Of a DNA stretch of 64,000 bases, positions 41,868-51,267 are shown in pieces. The notes under the pieces are model-generated. The model was not told the origin of the DNA. It saw nothing but the letters and a program-made list of their open reading frames with translations, and made no database searches. Position numbers and translations under genes: made by a program. Numbering within the stretch: position 1 is the stretch's first letter; every line of letters starts with the position of its first letter. Source of the DNA: Arcobacter_B sp049472135 (GTDB lineage: Bacteria > Campylobacterota > Campylobacteria > Campylobacterales > Arcobacteraceae); assembly GCF_049472135.1 (NCBI RefSeq), contig NZ_JBMOVV010000011.1:1-64000 (forward strand), read 5' to 3'.

Positions 41868-42542
41868 TTGGATAAGATTAGAGTACTTTTAATCGAAGAC
41901 GAAAAAATGATTGCTGAAAATTTAAAATCAGTTATTGAAAACTTTGGATATGAAGTAGTAGATATTGTAGATACTGCTGAAGATGCTTTAGAAGTGGCTT
42001 TTGATACAAGTATTGATATTGTTGTTTCTGACATTGAGATTAGAGGTTTAACAGATGGAATAGAGGTTTCTAAGATTTTACAAAATACTTATAACTTACC
42101 TATTATTTTCACAACTGCTTACAATGATGAAGAAAAAATTAAAAGAGCTTCAGATATTACTAATATGGTTGGATATTTAGTAAAACCAATTAGAATTGAT
42201 GAACTTGATACAATGATTAAAATTGCAATTTCAAAATATCAAATTTTAGAAAAAAGAAAAATGAAAGACATCAATGATGTTTATAAATATGACTTTACAA
42301 ATAAAAAGATTTTTGAAAATGATGAGGAAATCGTTCTTACAAGAAATGAGAGTATTTTACTTTCTCTATTAGTAAATTCAATGGGTGATATTTTACCTTA
42401 TGATGCTGTAAATACTGCAATCTGGAAAGATAAAAAAGGTTCAGATGTTGCAAGAAGACAATTAATTCATAGATTAAAGTCTAAATTAGAAAAAATCGAT
42501 ATTGCCTCTGAAAAGGGAATTGGTATTTATATAAAAGAGTAA
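41868..42542 (+). CDS. Response regulator with C-terminal winged helix
   Basis: A 224-residue regulator. Receiver pocket E10-D11-E12, phosphorylated D55 (SDIEIRG), FTTAYNDEEK and YLVKPIRIDEL are present. The output domain (about residues 135-224) has the Trans_reg_C pattern EEIVLTRNESILLSLLVNS and DVARRQLIHRLKSKL. The start is TTG at 41868 with AAAGGGG upstream. No kinase gene is adjacent, so it is an orphan. Co-transcription with the SagB-type gene is likely. Confidence 0.86.
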   Translation: MDKIRVLLIEDEKMIAENLKSVIENFGYEVVDIVDTAEDALEVAFDTSIDIVVSDIEIRGLTDGIEVSKILQNTYNLPIIFTTAYNDEEKIKRASDITNMVGYLVKPIRIDELDTMIKIAISKYQILEKRKMKDINDVYKYDFTNKKIFENDEEIVLTRNESILLSLLVNSMGDILPYDAVNTAIWKDKKGSDVARRQLIHRLKSKLEKIDIASEKGIGIYIKE

Positions 42543-42560
42543 GTTTTTCTTACTCTTTTA
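42532..42560. terminator. Bidirectional terminator, 12-base stem
   Basis: TAAAAGAGTAAG-TTTTT-CTTACTCTTTTA, covering the regulator stop codon and reaching the stop of the convergent globin gene. Confidence 0.75.
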
Positions 42561-42992
42561 AGCTTCATTTGTATTCATCATCCAAATAGAAAAGATATCT
42601 AGGTAGTTCCAAAAAGATACTTTTAATTCTTCTGGCATTTCATGTGTTCTTAAAACCATTGCATATGATTCAAGCCAAACTCTTCTAGCTTCAGGATTAA
42701 TTTTAAATGGTGCATGTCTTGCAGCCATCATTGGTCTTCCTCTTTTTTGATTGAAGTATTGAGGTCCACCACAAATTTGAATAAAGAAATCTGCTGAATG
42801 TTCTTTTGCTTTTGCAAACCCTTCGTCTGTAGGAGGGAAAAGTCCTTTGATGTTACTTTGTCTTAATAAATCATAATGATCAGAAACAAGTTTTCTCATT
42901 CCTTCTTCACCAAGATATTCTAAAACTGCTGGGCTTGGTTTTTCAACAGGTGGTCTAGTTCCAACTTGAGCAGGAGTTATATTAAATTCCAT
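42558..42992 (-). CDS. Truncated haemoglobin-type globin
   Basis: A 144-residue globin. YLGEEGMRKLVSDHYDLLRQSNIKGLFPP covers helices A-E and MMAARHAPFKINPEARRVWLESYAMVL has the proximal His (about residue 97) with the following Pro/Phe pattern. A proline-rich N-terminal extension of about 25 residues precedes the domain. Truncated haemoglobins bind oxygen or nitric oxide and help in nitrosative defence. Assignment to group II or III was not settled by eye. ATG preceded by AAAAGG. Confidence 0.83.
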   Translation of the reverse strand: MEFNITPAQVGTRPPVEKPSPAVLEYLGEEGMRKLVSDHYDLLRQSNIKGLFPPTDEGFAKAKEHSADFFIQICGGPQYFNQKRGRPMMAARHAPFKINPEARRVWLESYAMVLRTHEMPEELKVSFWNYLDIFSIWMMNTNEA

Positions 42993-43139
42993 TTTATTAA
43001 CCTTTTAAATTTAAAAATTGTTTGTATTTATGCTAAATAGCAAAGTAATAATACTATGGTAAAGTAAAATACTCACTTAAAACTATTAAAGCATAAAAAA
43101 GTTAATTATGTTAAAATATATCTTAACTAAAGGGAAATA

Positions 43140-43739
43140 ATGTCAGTAGATACAAATAAAGTAATTGAGTGTTATGGATGTGGACTTTTTATTGCTAAAG
43201 AAAAAAAGCAAAAAGGCAAAAAGTTTAAATGTCCAAGATGCAATTCTAGATTATTACTTGAAAACAATCATAGTTTTGACTCATTATATTACGCAGTTTC
43301 TGCGCTTTTACTTTTTGTACTTTTAAATATATATCCTTTAATTAGTTTAGATGTTAATAACTCATATTTAAAGACAACTTTATATGATACTATTTTGATT
43401 TTATTAGAACAAAATCTTTTTTTTGTGGCATTAATTGTCTTTTTTACTATTTTTTTAGCACCTGTTCTAAATTCGCTTATTATAATTTTTTCATTTATTC
43501 AAATGCATACTAAAATAAAGTTTTTTACAGATACTTTACTTCATGATAGTTTAGTGTTTTTTAAACATTGGGGATTTATAGAAGTTTTTATTATAAGTGT
43601 TATCGTAACATATATCAAGCTTGTTGGGATGGCTGATAGTACTAAATTTGATGTTGGTTTTTATGTTATGTTAGTATATTTGTTTTGTTTGTATATGTCT
43701 AATATAAAGTTTGAGGGTAAAAATGTTTTTGGAGAGTAA
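43140..43739 (+). CDS. PqiA/LetA-type membrane protein, first half
   Basis: A 199-residue protein. A zinc-ribbon start (CYGCGLFIAKEK and CPRCNSRLL) precedes about four membrane helices. PqiA/LetA proteins are about 420 residues and contain two such ribbon-plus-four-helix modules. Here the modules are separate genes, this one and the next, which starts at the base after this stop. Together with the MCE gene they would move lipids between the inner and outer membranes. The start has AAAGGG. Confidence 0.85.
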   Translation: MSVDTNKVIECYGCGLFIAKEKKQKGKKFKCPRCNSRLLLENNHSFDSLYYAVSALLLFVLLNIYPLISLDVNNSYLKTTLYDTILILLEQNLFFVALIVFFTIFLAPVLNSLIIIFSFIQMHTKIKFFTDTLLHDSLVFFKHWGFIEVFIISVIVTYIKLVGMADSTKFDVGFYVMLVYLFCLYMSNIKFEGKNVFGE

Positions 43740-44321
43740 ATGCCTTTAATTTCATGTAAAAACTGTCACAAAGTTTTTGAAAAATCTAATTATGATAATT
43801 TTGTTTGTGATAGATGTAATCATATTGTAAGAAAAAGAGTTCATTATTCTTTACAAGTATCATTAGCTTTAGTAGTTAGTGCAATACTTTTATATATTCC
43901 TGCTATGGTATATCCAATGATGGAGATTACAAAGTTTGGAGTTACAACACAAAGTACAATTTTAGAAGGTGTTATTAGTTTTTTAGAGTATGAAAACTAT
44001 TTTATAGCAAGTGTTGTTTTTATAGCAAGTGTTGTTATTCCTGTGGTAAAACTTGTTGGATTATTATTGATTTTTGTAAGTTTGAAAATACGTATAAAAA
44101 TGAGTAATAAAACAAAACTAGTAGTTTTTAAGTTTATTGATATGATAGGAAAATGGTCTATGATTGATATTTATGTAGTTGCAATCATGGCTTCTGTTGT
44201 GCAAATGGATGAACTTTTTAACATAAAAGGTGGTATCGCTGCTACTTCCTTTGCTTTAGTTGTTGTTATTACTATGATAGCTGCTTATAGATTTGATACA
44301 AGGATAATTTGGGATGAGTAA
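43740..44321 (+). CDS. PqiA/LetA-type membrane protein, second half
   Basis: A 193-residue protein that starts immediately after the first module's stop. A second zinc ribbon (CKNCHKVF and CDRCNHIV) is followed by four helices with YIPAMVYPMMEIT, VVKLVGLLL and GKWSMIDIYVVAIMASVVQM, which is highly typical of PqiA. It overlaps the MCE gene by eight bases. The two halves are unlikely to be a recent frameshift, because each has its own start and ribbon. Confidence 0.87.
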   Translation: MPLISCKNCHKVFEKSNYDNFVCDRCNHIVRKRVHYSLQVSLALVVSAILLYIPAMVYPMMEITKFGVTTQSTILEGVISFLEYENYFIASVVFIASVVIPVVKLVGLLLIFVSLKIRIKMSNKTKLVVFKFIDMIGKWSMIDIYVVAIMASVVQMDELFNIKGGIAATSFALVVVITMIAAYRFDTRIIWDE

Positions 44322-46974
44322 TCAAAATGAAGAAATAACTGATGTAGTATATAAAGCAAAAGAGAAAACAAGTAAAAGAGCTGTATCTTTTATTTGGGTT
44401 TTACCTTTAATTATTTTAGGTATTTTATCTTGGATTGCTTATGAATCATATATGAAAAAAGGAACAAATATTGAAGTTGTTTTTAAAAGTGCTGAAGGAT
44501 TAAAAGAGAATGTTACTCCTTTAGAGTACAAAGGACTACAACTTGGTAAAGTAACTAATATTAAACTTCATGATGATTTAAAAAGTGTAAAAGTAAATAT
44601 CCTTGTAAAAAATGAAGTAGCTAAATATGTGGCAAGTGAAAGTTCAAGATTTTATATCAAAAGACCTACAATCTCATTGACAAAAGTATCAGGATTAAGT
44701 ACTTTAATTAGTGGTTTTAAGATTGAAATCTCACCAAAATTTAGAACAAAAGAAGAGTTTGAAACAGGAAAAGAGAAGTACATCTTTGAAGGGCTTGATA
44801 GTAGACCTGACGATGAGCTTTCAGCAGATGGGTACTATATCACACTTCTTGCAAATGATAAAGAGAGCTTAGAAGTTGGAACACCTATTTTCTATAACCA
44901 GTATCAAATCGGTGAAGTTGTATCAAAAGAGTTTAAAGCAGAAAAAGCATTTTTAAATGCCTATATTTATGATAAATTTAATTACCTTGTAAATAATAGT
45001 TCAAAGTTTGTAATGAATAGCGCTTTAAAAGTAAACTATGGTCCAAGTGGATTAAATGTAGAGTTAGGTTCATTATACTCTGCAATAGTTGGTGGGATAA
45101 CAGTTATAACTCCTAAGAAAGATGATGAAAAAATCAAAAGAGAAGAAGTTCATATTCTTTATTCAAGTAAAGATGATTTAAAGAAGAAAAAATATTTTCA
45201 TATCAAATTTGCAAATGCAAGTGGAATAGGGGAAGACACACCTATTATTTATAAAGGTATTACAGTAGGAAAAATCACTGAAATATCTCTAACTCCTGAT
45301 GATATTTCAACAAAAGCTTTTGTATATGACAAGTATAAATATCTACTTACAGATAAGTCAGAATTTTTCATTAAAAGAGCAAATGTAAGTATAGATGGAG
45401 TGGAGAATCTTGGAAATATTGTAAGGGGTGATTATATTTCTTTAGATTATAAAAAGGGTGAAGAAAAAGAGATATTTATAGCTAAGGATTATCAAGACTT
45501 ACAAAAAAGCTTAGATAGTAAAATCATTACTTTATATGCAAATGATTTAAACTCTATTACAAAAAAATCAAAACTATATTTTAAAAATATTGAGATTGGA
45601 AAAGTAGTAGATTTTAATTTTAGTAAAAACTACTCAAAAGTAGAAATAAAAGTCTCTTTAGATAAAGAGTATGAAAACTTAGTAAATGACCATACTTTAT
45701 TTTATGATATGAGTTCAAAACTTATAGATATGAAAAATCTTGATTTAGATATAAATTATAGTGGTTTTACACCTTTATTAAATGGAGCTATTGGTATTTT
45801 AAGTGAAAAAAGAGCTTCTAAACTTACAAAGAATAGTTTCAAACTTTATGAAGATTATAAAGAAGTTAGAGATTTAAAAAGAGTATATAACCAAGGAAGT
45901 TTATTTACTGCTTACTTTGATAATAGTTTTAGTTTAGAAGAGGGTATGGCTGTTGTTTATAAAAATAAAGAAATAGGTTTTATTAAGTCTGTCTCTTTTT
46001 CTGAAAATGAATCAAAAGCTAAGCTTTTTATTTATAAAGGATTTAAGAAATATATAAATAATACAAGTGCTTTTTATAAGAAGTCAAAGTTAGATTTCAA
46101 AGCTAGTTTAAATGGAATAAATCTAAATATTGATAACTTTACTTCCTTTTTAGAGGGTTCTATTCACTTAGAGAGTAAAACAGATAAAAGTTATACTAAA
46201 AGAAAAATATACTCTTCTTATGATGAGTTAAAAAATATTTCAAACAGTATTACTATAGTTTTTGATGATGTGGAAGGTTTACATGAGGAGTTCTCACAGC
46301 TTACATACAAGGGTGTAAAGATAGGGAAAGTTACAAAGATATCTTTAAATGAAAAGCAAAAAGCAGTTGTAAAAGCACAAATTTATGATGACTATGAAAG
46401 TTTTGCTAAAAAAGGTGTTATTTACTATCTTAAAAAACCTATTATTTCTTTACAGCAAGTATCAGATGTAGGTTCAACAGTAATGGCTGTAAATATTGGA
46501 GTTGTAACTTCAAAAGCCAAAAATATTTTTGAAAATAGCTTTGTAGGATTTGATGAATTACCTGCTATTGATAAAACTCATGAGGGAGTTACTTTTAAAG
46601 TGAACTCTATTCATGCTTCAAAAGCAGATGTAAATGCACCTATTTATTATAAGTTTGTACAAATTGGAAAGATACATAAAAAAGAGTTATCTCATGATGG
46701 TTCTAAGGTTATAATGCATTGTCAAATTGAAAATAGATACGCTCATTTAGTTAGAAAGAACTCAAGTTTTTATGATATAAGTGGTTTTAATGTTAAGTTT
46801 TCTATTTTCTCAGGTTCTAAAGTTGAGTCAAATACCTTTACAAGCATTTTAAAAGGTGGATTAGTTTTAGTAACTCCTGAACAATTTACTCAAAAAGCAA
46901 GCAGTAGTGATGAGTTTAGTTTAATTGAAGAATTACCAGATGGTTGGGATAAATTAACTCCTCAAATAAAATAA
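44314..46974 (+). CDS. LetB/PqiB-type protein with seven MCE domains
   Basis: An 886-residue protein. An N-terminal membrane helix (about residues 26-43, FIWVLPLIILGILSWIAYES) is followed by seven MCE (MlaD) repeats. Each has a YKG/YKN-x-x-IGKV-type turn and ends near a hydrophobic GG/SG-IxI strand. E. coli LetB (YebT) also has seven and PqiB three, so this is LetB-like. Seven stacked rings would form a periplasm-spanning tunnel for lipids. Overlaps the second PqiA-type gene and ends in a terminator. Confidence 0.86.
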   Translation: MSNQNEEITDVVYKAKEKTSKRAVSFIWVLPLIILGILSWIAYESYMKKGTNIEVVFKSAEGLKENVTPLEYKGLQLGKVTNIKLHDDLKSVKVNILVKNEVAKYVASESSRFYIKRPTISLTKVSGLSTLISGFKIEISPKFRTKEEFETGKEKYIFEGLDSRPDDELSADGYYITLLANDKESLEVGTPIFYNQYQIGEVVSKEFKAEKAFLNAYIYDKFNYLVNNSSKFVMNSALKVNYGPSGLNVELGSLYSAIVGGITVITPKKDDEKIKREEVHILYSSKDDLKKKKYFHIKFANASGIGEDTPIIYKGITVGKITEISLTPDDISTKAFVYDKYKYLLTDKSEFFIKRANVSIDGVENLGNIVRGDYISLDYKKGEEKEIFIAKDYQDLQKSLDSKIITLYANDLNSITKKSKLYFKNIEIGKVVDFNFSKNYSKVEIKVSLDKEYENLVNDHTLFYDMSSKLIDMKNLDLDINYSGFTPLLNGAIGILSEKRASKLTKNSFKLYEDYKEVRDLKRVYNQGSLFTAYFDNSFSLEEGMAVVYKNKEIGFIKSVSFSENESKAKLFIYKGFKKYINNTSAFYKKSKLDFKASLNGINLNIDNFTSFLEGSIHLESKTDKSYTKRKIYSSYDELKNISNSITIVFDDVEGLHEEFSQLTYKGVKIGKVTKISLNEKQKAVVKAQIYDDYESFAKKGVIYYLKKPIISLQQVSDVGSTVMAVNIGVVTSKAKNIFENSFVGFDELPAIDKTHEGVTFKVNSIHASKADVNAPIYYKFVQIGKIHKKELSHDGSKVIMHCQIENRYAHLVRKNSSFYDISGFNVKFSIFSGSKVESNTFTSILKGGLVLVTPEQFTQKASSSDEFSLIEELPDGWDKLTPQIK

Positions 46975-46980
46975 TAAAAA

Positions 46981-47008
46981 AGATAAATCTATTAAAATGG
47001 ATTTATCT
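46981..47008. terminator. Terminator between convergent genes
   Basis: AGATAAATC/GATTTATCT stem (9 bases) with an A-rich left flank and CTCTTTT on the right, between the MCE gene and the CWC gene. Confidence 0.65.
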
Positions 47009-47213
47009 CTTTTAAAAACTTTTCTTTATTCTGATTAAAAGCTTGTACGCAGTTTTGACAAATACAAGCTTTCATTTGTAGCTCTTTTGGAATCAAAGCT
47101 CTTAAATCTTTAGGTACACTTATTTTATTGCACCAACAGTTATTGTTTGGAATATGTGCCTCACATTTGTTTTCATTTTTACAAAAAGGGCATAGTTTTT
47201 TATTTATTTCCAT
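46992..47213 (-). CDS. Cysteine-rich CWC-type protein
   Basis: A 73-residue protein with MEINKKLCPFCKNENKCEAH, then NNCWCN and KACICQNC, the pattern of the small cysteine-rich CWC family, likely zinc- or iron-binding. The start at 47213 is preceded by AAAGAGAA. A longer frame to 47342 would overlap the SDR gene end and has a basic, low-complexity start, so it is rejected. Lies close after the SDR gene. Function unknown. Confidence 0.75.
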   Translation of the reverse strand: MEINKKLCPFCKNENKCEAHIPNNNCWCNKISVPKDLRALIPKELQMKACICQNCVQAFNQNKEKFLKEINPF

Positions 47214-47260
47214 AATTCTCTTTTTATATGATTTAAACAAATTATAACTAAGCTTCTCTT

Positions 47261-48682
47261 TTATTTTGTAGAGGCTTTTTTTACAATACTTTCTATCATA
47301 TTTGTAAATACAAAATAGTGAAGAGGAATAAGTGCGTACCAATACAATCTTCCAAAAACACCTTTTGGATAAAAGTATGCTGATTGAATTAATTTATTAT
47401 CTTTTATTTTAAATTCAAGCCAAGCACTTCCTGGGACTTTCATTTGAGCAAAAAGTAAAAGTCTTTCATTTTGTTTTATATCCACAACTTTCCAAAAGTC
47501 TAAACTCTCTCCAACTCTTAACTCATCTTGGCTTCTTCTTCCTCTTTTTAGTCCAACTCCACCTATTAATTTATCAAGTATTCCTCTAAGTTCCCAAAGA
47601 AAATCATAATCAAACCAACCATGCTCACCACCAATGTTGATAAAGCTTTTAAAGACTTTTTCTTTATCAAGATTAGAAATATCCATCTCTTTTCTATCTA
47701 TAAAAATAGCATCAGCTATCTCTTTTGAGTGGTCTTTCTCCCAAATTTTTCCAGCATTATCACTCCATCTACTTATTACTTGATTTGTTTCTATCTCTTC
47801 AACAGCTTTTTTTACAGCTTCTATAAAAGGCATAGGTTTTATATTTGGGAAATATTTTAAAGCATTGTCATTTTGAATAACAACTTCTGATTTAAGTCCC
47901 TCAATTAAAGCTTTTGCTACTTGAAAAGGTACGGGAGTGAATAGATTTAACCAATAAGAAGATAAATTTATTGATAAAAAAGGAAGAGGTATAATAACTC
48001 TTTTTAATCCCAAAGCTTTACCTGTCTGAATCATCATATCTTTGTATGTAAGTTGTTGTGTTCCTATATCAACTATTAGGTTATCTTTTGTATCTAAGTA
48101 AATTGATTCTTGTAAGTAAGAAAGAACATCATCTACAGCAATTGGCTGAGCTTTTGTAAATACCCATTTTGGCGTGGTCATAACTGGAAGTTTTTCTGTA
48201 AGATTTCTAATAATCTCAAAACTAGTACTTCCAGAACCAATAATAACCCCAGCTCTAATCCAAATAGTTTGAATTCCTTCTTCTTGACATAATACTTCAC
48301 CTGTTTCAAGTCTACTAAGTAAGTGTTCACTTGTATCATCATTTTTAACACCAAGACCACCTAAGTAGATGATTTTTTTTACACCACACTCTTTGGCTAT
48401 TTCTACAAAGTTTTGAGCTGAAATTTTATCAAGATTTTTATAGTCACTTCTATTTAGTGAGTGAATTAAATAGAAAGCTACATCCACACCTTCAAGTGCT
48501 TTTCTAAGGCTACCTTTATTAAAAGTATCACCTTCTATAACTTCCACATCTTTTTTCATATTTGAAGATAGACTTTTTTTATTTCTCACAAAAAGTCTTA
48601 AATTTATATTTTTATCTGCTAGTAGTTTTTGTTTTAATCTTCTACCGATATATCCTGTTGAGCCTGTTAATAATACTTTCAT
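47261..48682 (-). CDS. SDR-family NAD(P)-binding protein with DUF2867 domain
   Basis: A 473-residue protein. The N-terminal Rossmann fold has GSTGYIGRRL (residues 7-16), GDTFNKGSL, YLGGLGVKN and WIRAGVIIGSGS, an atypical short-chain dehydrogenase. The C-terminal part (about residues 330-470) has KVVDIKQNERLLLFAQMKVPGSAWLEFKI and PKGVFGRLYWYALIPLH, the DUF2867 pattern. Such proteins may act on quinones, lipids or isoprenoids. The substrate is unknown. AGAAGGA precedes the ATG. Confidence 0.83.
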   Translation of the reverse strand: MKVLLTGSTGYIGRRLKQKLLADKNINLRLFVRNKKSLSSNMKKDVEVIEGDTFNKGSLRKALEGVDVAFYLIHSLNRSDYKNLDKISAQNFVEIAKECGVKKIIYLGGLGVKNDDTSEHLLSRLETGEVLCQEEGIQTIWIRAGVIIGSGSTSFEIIRNLTEKLPVMTTPKWVFTKAQPIAVDDVLSYLQESIYLDTKDNLIVDIGTQQLTYKDMMIQTGKALGLKRVIIPLPFLSINLSSYWLNLFTPVPFQVAKALIEGLKSEVVIQNDNALKYFPNIKPMPFIEAVKKAVEEIETNQVISRWSDNAGKIWEKDHSKEIADAIFIDRKEMDISNLDKEKVFKSFINIGGEHGWFDYDFLWELRGILDKLIGGVGLKRGRRSQDELRVGESLDFWKVVDIKQNERLLLFAQMKVPGSAWLEFKIKDNKLIQSAYFYPKGVFGRLYWYALIPLHYFVFTNMIESIVKKASTK

Positions 48683-48774
48683 AATATATCCTTCTAACAG
48701 TTTATTTTATTTTAGCATTATAAATTGTGTTTTTATAGAGTTATTTTGTAGTTATATAAACAAAAGGTTTCCCT

Positions 48775-50652
48775 TTAGTTTATATAGTTTTCTTTTTTAT
48801 CTTCTGTATCTAACTCTTGACCAATTTCTTGGTATCTTTTAAAGTAGTATTTTACAAATGAGTTGATTTTTTTGTTTACTGGCATGAAGTATTTTTCTTC
48901 TTTTACTGCGTATTGATTTAAGAACTGTGTTGCGTCTTTTTTATCAAGGTAGTGTTTTGCTAAATCAGTGTAAGTTTGAACATACCATTTTTTAAGTGCT
49001 TCATGTTTTTCATCACTCATATCAACGATTAGGTTTTTCTCATCCCAATCTAAAATACCACTATCAAAAAGTCCAGCTAAATGAATAAGCCCTTCACAAT
49101 AGTATGGTTGTACTTCATCTACTTCCATCCATCCCATAAGTCCAACAGCTCTTTTTACTGTATCAATAAGTACTTGTCTTTCAAGCTCTTTTTCATCATC
49201 TTGTTCATCTAAGAAAAATGAAACTAATCCACCAGTTGTAGCTTTGAACTCTTCTATATTTTTGAAGTTTCCTGTTTTATTCATAGCTGATTCTGTTTCA
49301 TCATCACACCATAAAATATGACCAAACTCATGTCCAATAGTTGTGATATCGTAAACTTGGTGCCATTTTGAAGTTTCATTGAAAAGGAAAGTTCTATCTT
49401 CTGTAAGTAGCTCTTGTCCAAAAGTCTCTTTTGAGATTTTTAAAAATGGCTTTGCACGACTGCTTTGAAGTATTTCATCACTAAATGCAAAGATTTTTTT
49501 ACCTTCTTCTTTTGAAACTATCTCATCATTTGGTACAACTTGTGCTGAAAATAGTCCATTGAATTCAGCCCCAAAAAACACAGCAGGTCTTCCTATATAA
49601 AGTTGAACTTTATCAAGTGATTTTAGCGAGAAGTTATAGATATTTTTGTACTCTTGTGTTTGCTCAATTCTATCAAATACTTTTGCAAAAGCTGATTTGA
49701 TTTTTGTTACTCTGTGGTCATTTTGTGCAAACTGTGGATTTGAAAGTCTTATATCCCACTCAAGTGCAACGGCTTTTCTAAAGTGATCTTCATAGTACTC
49801 TAAAGGGTGACCTATTTGAATAGGTGCTTTGATTTTCATCCAAGCTCTATCAACATCTGCCCATTTTGCTACTAGTTTATGCTCTTTGTCTTCACTAAAG
49901 GCTTTGATTAGTGATTGGATATATAAAATATAGTTCCATTTTTCACCATATACATCATCTTCAAGCTCAATAAGTCTTTCTTCAAACTCTTCAAGCTCAT
50001 CTATTACCGCTGTTGTTTGCTCTTTGAAAGACTTGATATATGCTTGTGATTTATACTCCTCTTTTTGTTTTACAAGTGCTGAGTATGATCTATCTGCTAT
50101 CATGTCATTGTGACCTAAGTCATAAAGATGATTGTTTTCTAAGTACTCATATACTTTTGACTCATCACCATCAAACTTAGCTAATAACTCTTTGTTTATA
50201 CCATTTATAATGTGTGCAGTCCATACACTTTGCCATGATGACATTTTTAGACCTACATTGTAAACACCTTGAAAAATCTCTTGGTAAAAAGGAGTTAATA
50301 AGTTGTTGTTTTTGATGTATTCAAGTGTGTTTTTATGTTTTTCATGCCAAAAGTCTCTTACAAAGCAGTATGCTTTCTCTTGAAGTTCTATTATCTCTTC
50401 TTCACTTTTTTCGTACTTTTTAAGTACTTGTACAAGTGAATCATCTCTTAAACTTACAAGTCTAGTAACAAGTGCAAATCTTAAATCGTCTCTCATCTCT
50501 AAGTCTAAGTTTTTTGCAAACTCATCTATGATAGTAAGTTTCTCATAATCTTTATTTTCTAAATATGATATTAGTTTATTTGTATTTGTTTTTTGAGCAT
50601 CTAAATACTCATATACTTCATTTAAATCTTCTAAAAATTTGTTTTTATCCAA
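48775..50652 (-). CDS. ciaB: CiaB-family protein with zinc metallopeptidase motif
   Basis: A 625-residue protein that matches the CiaB (Campylobacter invasion antigen B) family in length and character: highly helical, acidic, no signal peptide. A zincin motif HEFGH is at residues 441-445 and a Glu-rich block EEFKATTGG follows at about 467, in the position of the third metal ligand in gluzincins such as dipeptidyl-peptidase III. The name comes from host-cell entry in C. jejuni, but a peptidase role is suggested here. The start is TTG at 50652 with AAAGGA upstream. Confidence 0.82.
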   Translation of the reverse strand: MDKNKFLEDLNEVYEYLDAQKTNTNKLISYLENKDYEKLTIIDEFAKNLDLEMRDDLRFALVTRLVSLRDDSLVQVLKKYEKSEEEIIELQEKAYCFVRDFWHEKHKNTLEYIKNNNLLTPFYQEIFQGVYNVGLKMSSWQSVWTAHIINGINKELLAKFDGDESKVYEYLENNHLYDLGHNDMIADRSYSALVKQKEEYKSQAYIKSFKEQTTAVIDELEEFEERLIELEDDVYGEKWNYILYIQSLIKAFSEDKEHKLVAKWADVDRAWMKIKAPIQIGHPLEYYEDHFRKAVALEWDIRLSNPQFAQNDHRVTKIKSAFAKVFDRIEQTQEYKNIYNFSLKSLDKVQLYIGRPAVFFGAEFNGLFSAQVVPNDEIVSKEEGKKIFAFSDEILQSSRAKPFLKISKETFGQELLTEDRTFLFNETSKWHQVYDITTIGHEFGHILWCDDETESAMNKTGNFKNIEEFKATTGGLVSFFLDEQDDEKELERQVLIDTVKRAVGLMGWMEVDEVQPYYCEGLIHLAGLFDSGILDWDEKNLIVDMSDEKHEALKKWYVQTYTDLAKHYLDKKDATQFLNQYAVKEEKYFMPVNKKINSFVKYYFKRYQEIGQELDTEDKKENYIN

Positions 50653-50718
50653 AACTTTATCCTTTAGTTTATCTATTTTGTAAGTCTATCTAGTTATATC
50701 TTTTTTTTATATAATATA

Positions 50719-51081
50719 TTAAATTTTATCTTTTAAAAAGTAAGATATAGCAAGAACTACAAGTAAAACTAAAGGGGCAGCTATTTTCTCTATAGGGTCA
50801 CCTACAGCAAAGTGTGAATATGAAGCTGCAATAAAATCAAAAGTAAAACCTGCATAAGCCCACTCTTTTATTCTATTAAAATCCTTTGGTAAAAGAAGTA
50901 TAATCCCTCCCATGATTTTAAATACACCAAGCATAGGGAAAAAATATAGAGGATACTTTAGTGAATCATTTGCCATGATTACTTGCTCTTCAAGTAAAAT
51001 ATCAATAGCTCCTCCATAAAAACCTACAAGTAAAACGATTGGCAATGTTGCTAAATAAAATAAGACTTTTAGTGCTGTCAT
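50719..51081 (-). CDS. DoxX-like membrane protein
   Basis: A 120-residue protein with four membrane helices. GVFKIMGGIILLLPKDFNRIKEWAYAGFTFDFIAAS is typical of the DoxX-like family, small quinone-linked membrane proteins of unclear role. AAAAGG precedes the ATG. It stands alone upstream of the CiaB gene and divergent from htpG. Its promoter must lie close to the htpG control region. Confidence 0.8.
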   Translation of the reverse strand: MTALKVLFYLATLPIVLLVGFYGGAIDILLEEQVIMANDSLKYPLYFFPMLGVFKIMGGIILLLPKDFNRIKEWAYAGFTFDFIAASYSHFAVGDPIEKIAAPLVLLVVLAISYFLKDKI

Positions 51082-51158
51082 TTTTAAACCTTTTATATTT
51101 ATTTAATATTATATTTTATTAATGTTTAGTGTATGTATAATGCAAAAAGTTTAAAAAA

Positions 51159-51185
51159 TTAGCACTTGATATATAAAAGTGCTAA
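51159..51185 (+). promoter_or_regulatory. CIRCE element (HrcA operator) upstream of htpG
   Basis: TTAGCACTT-N9-AAGTGCTAA, a perfect 9-base dyad with a 9-base spacer. It equals the CIRCE consensus except for T/A at the inner position of each arm. A TATAAT box at 51136-51141 lies just upstream, so HrcA would bind downstream of the start of transcription and repress htpG at normal temperature. Confidence 0.88.
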
Positions 51186-51267
51186 AAATTATTAAAACTT
51201 TAGCTTTCTTTTATAAAGTTTTGTTAAAATTATCCAATAAAAATAAAATATTATAGGAGAAATTAGA

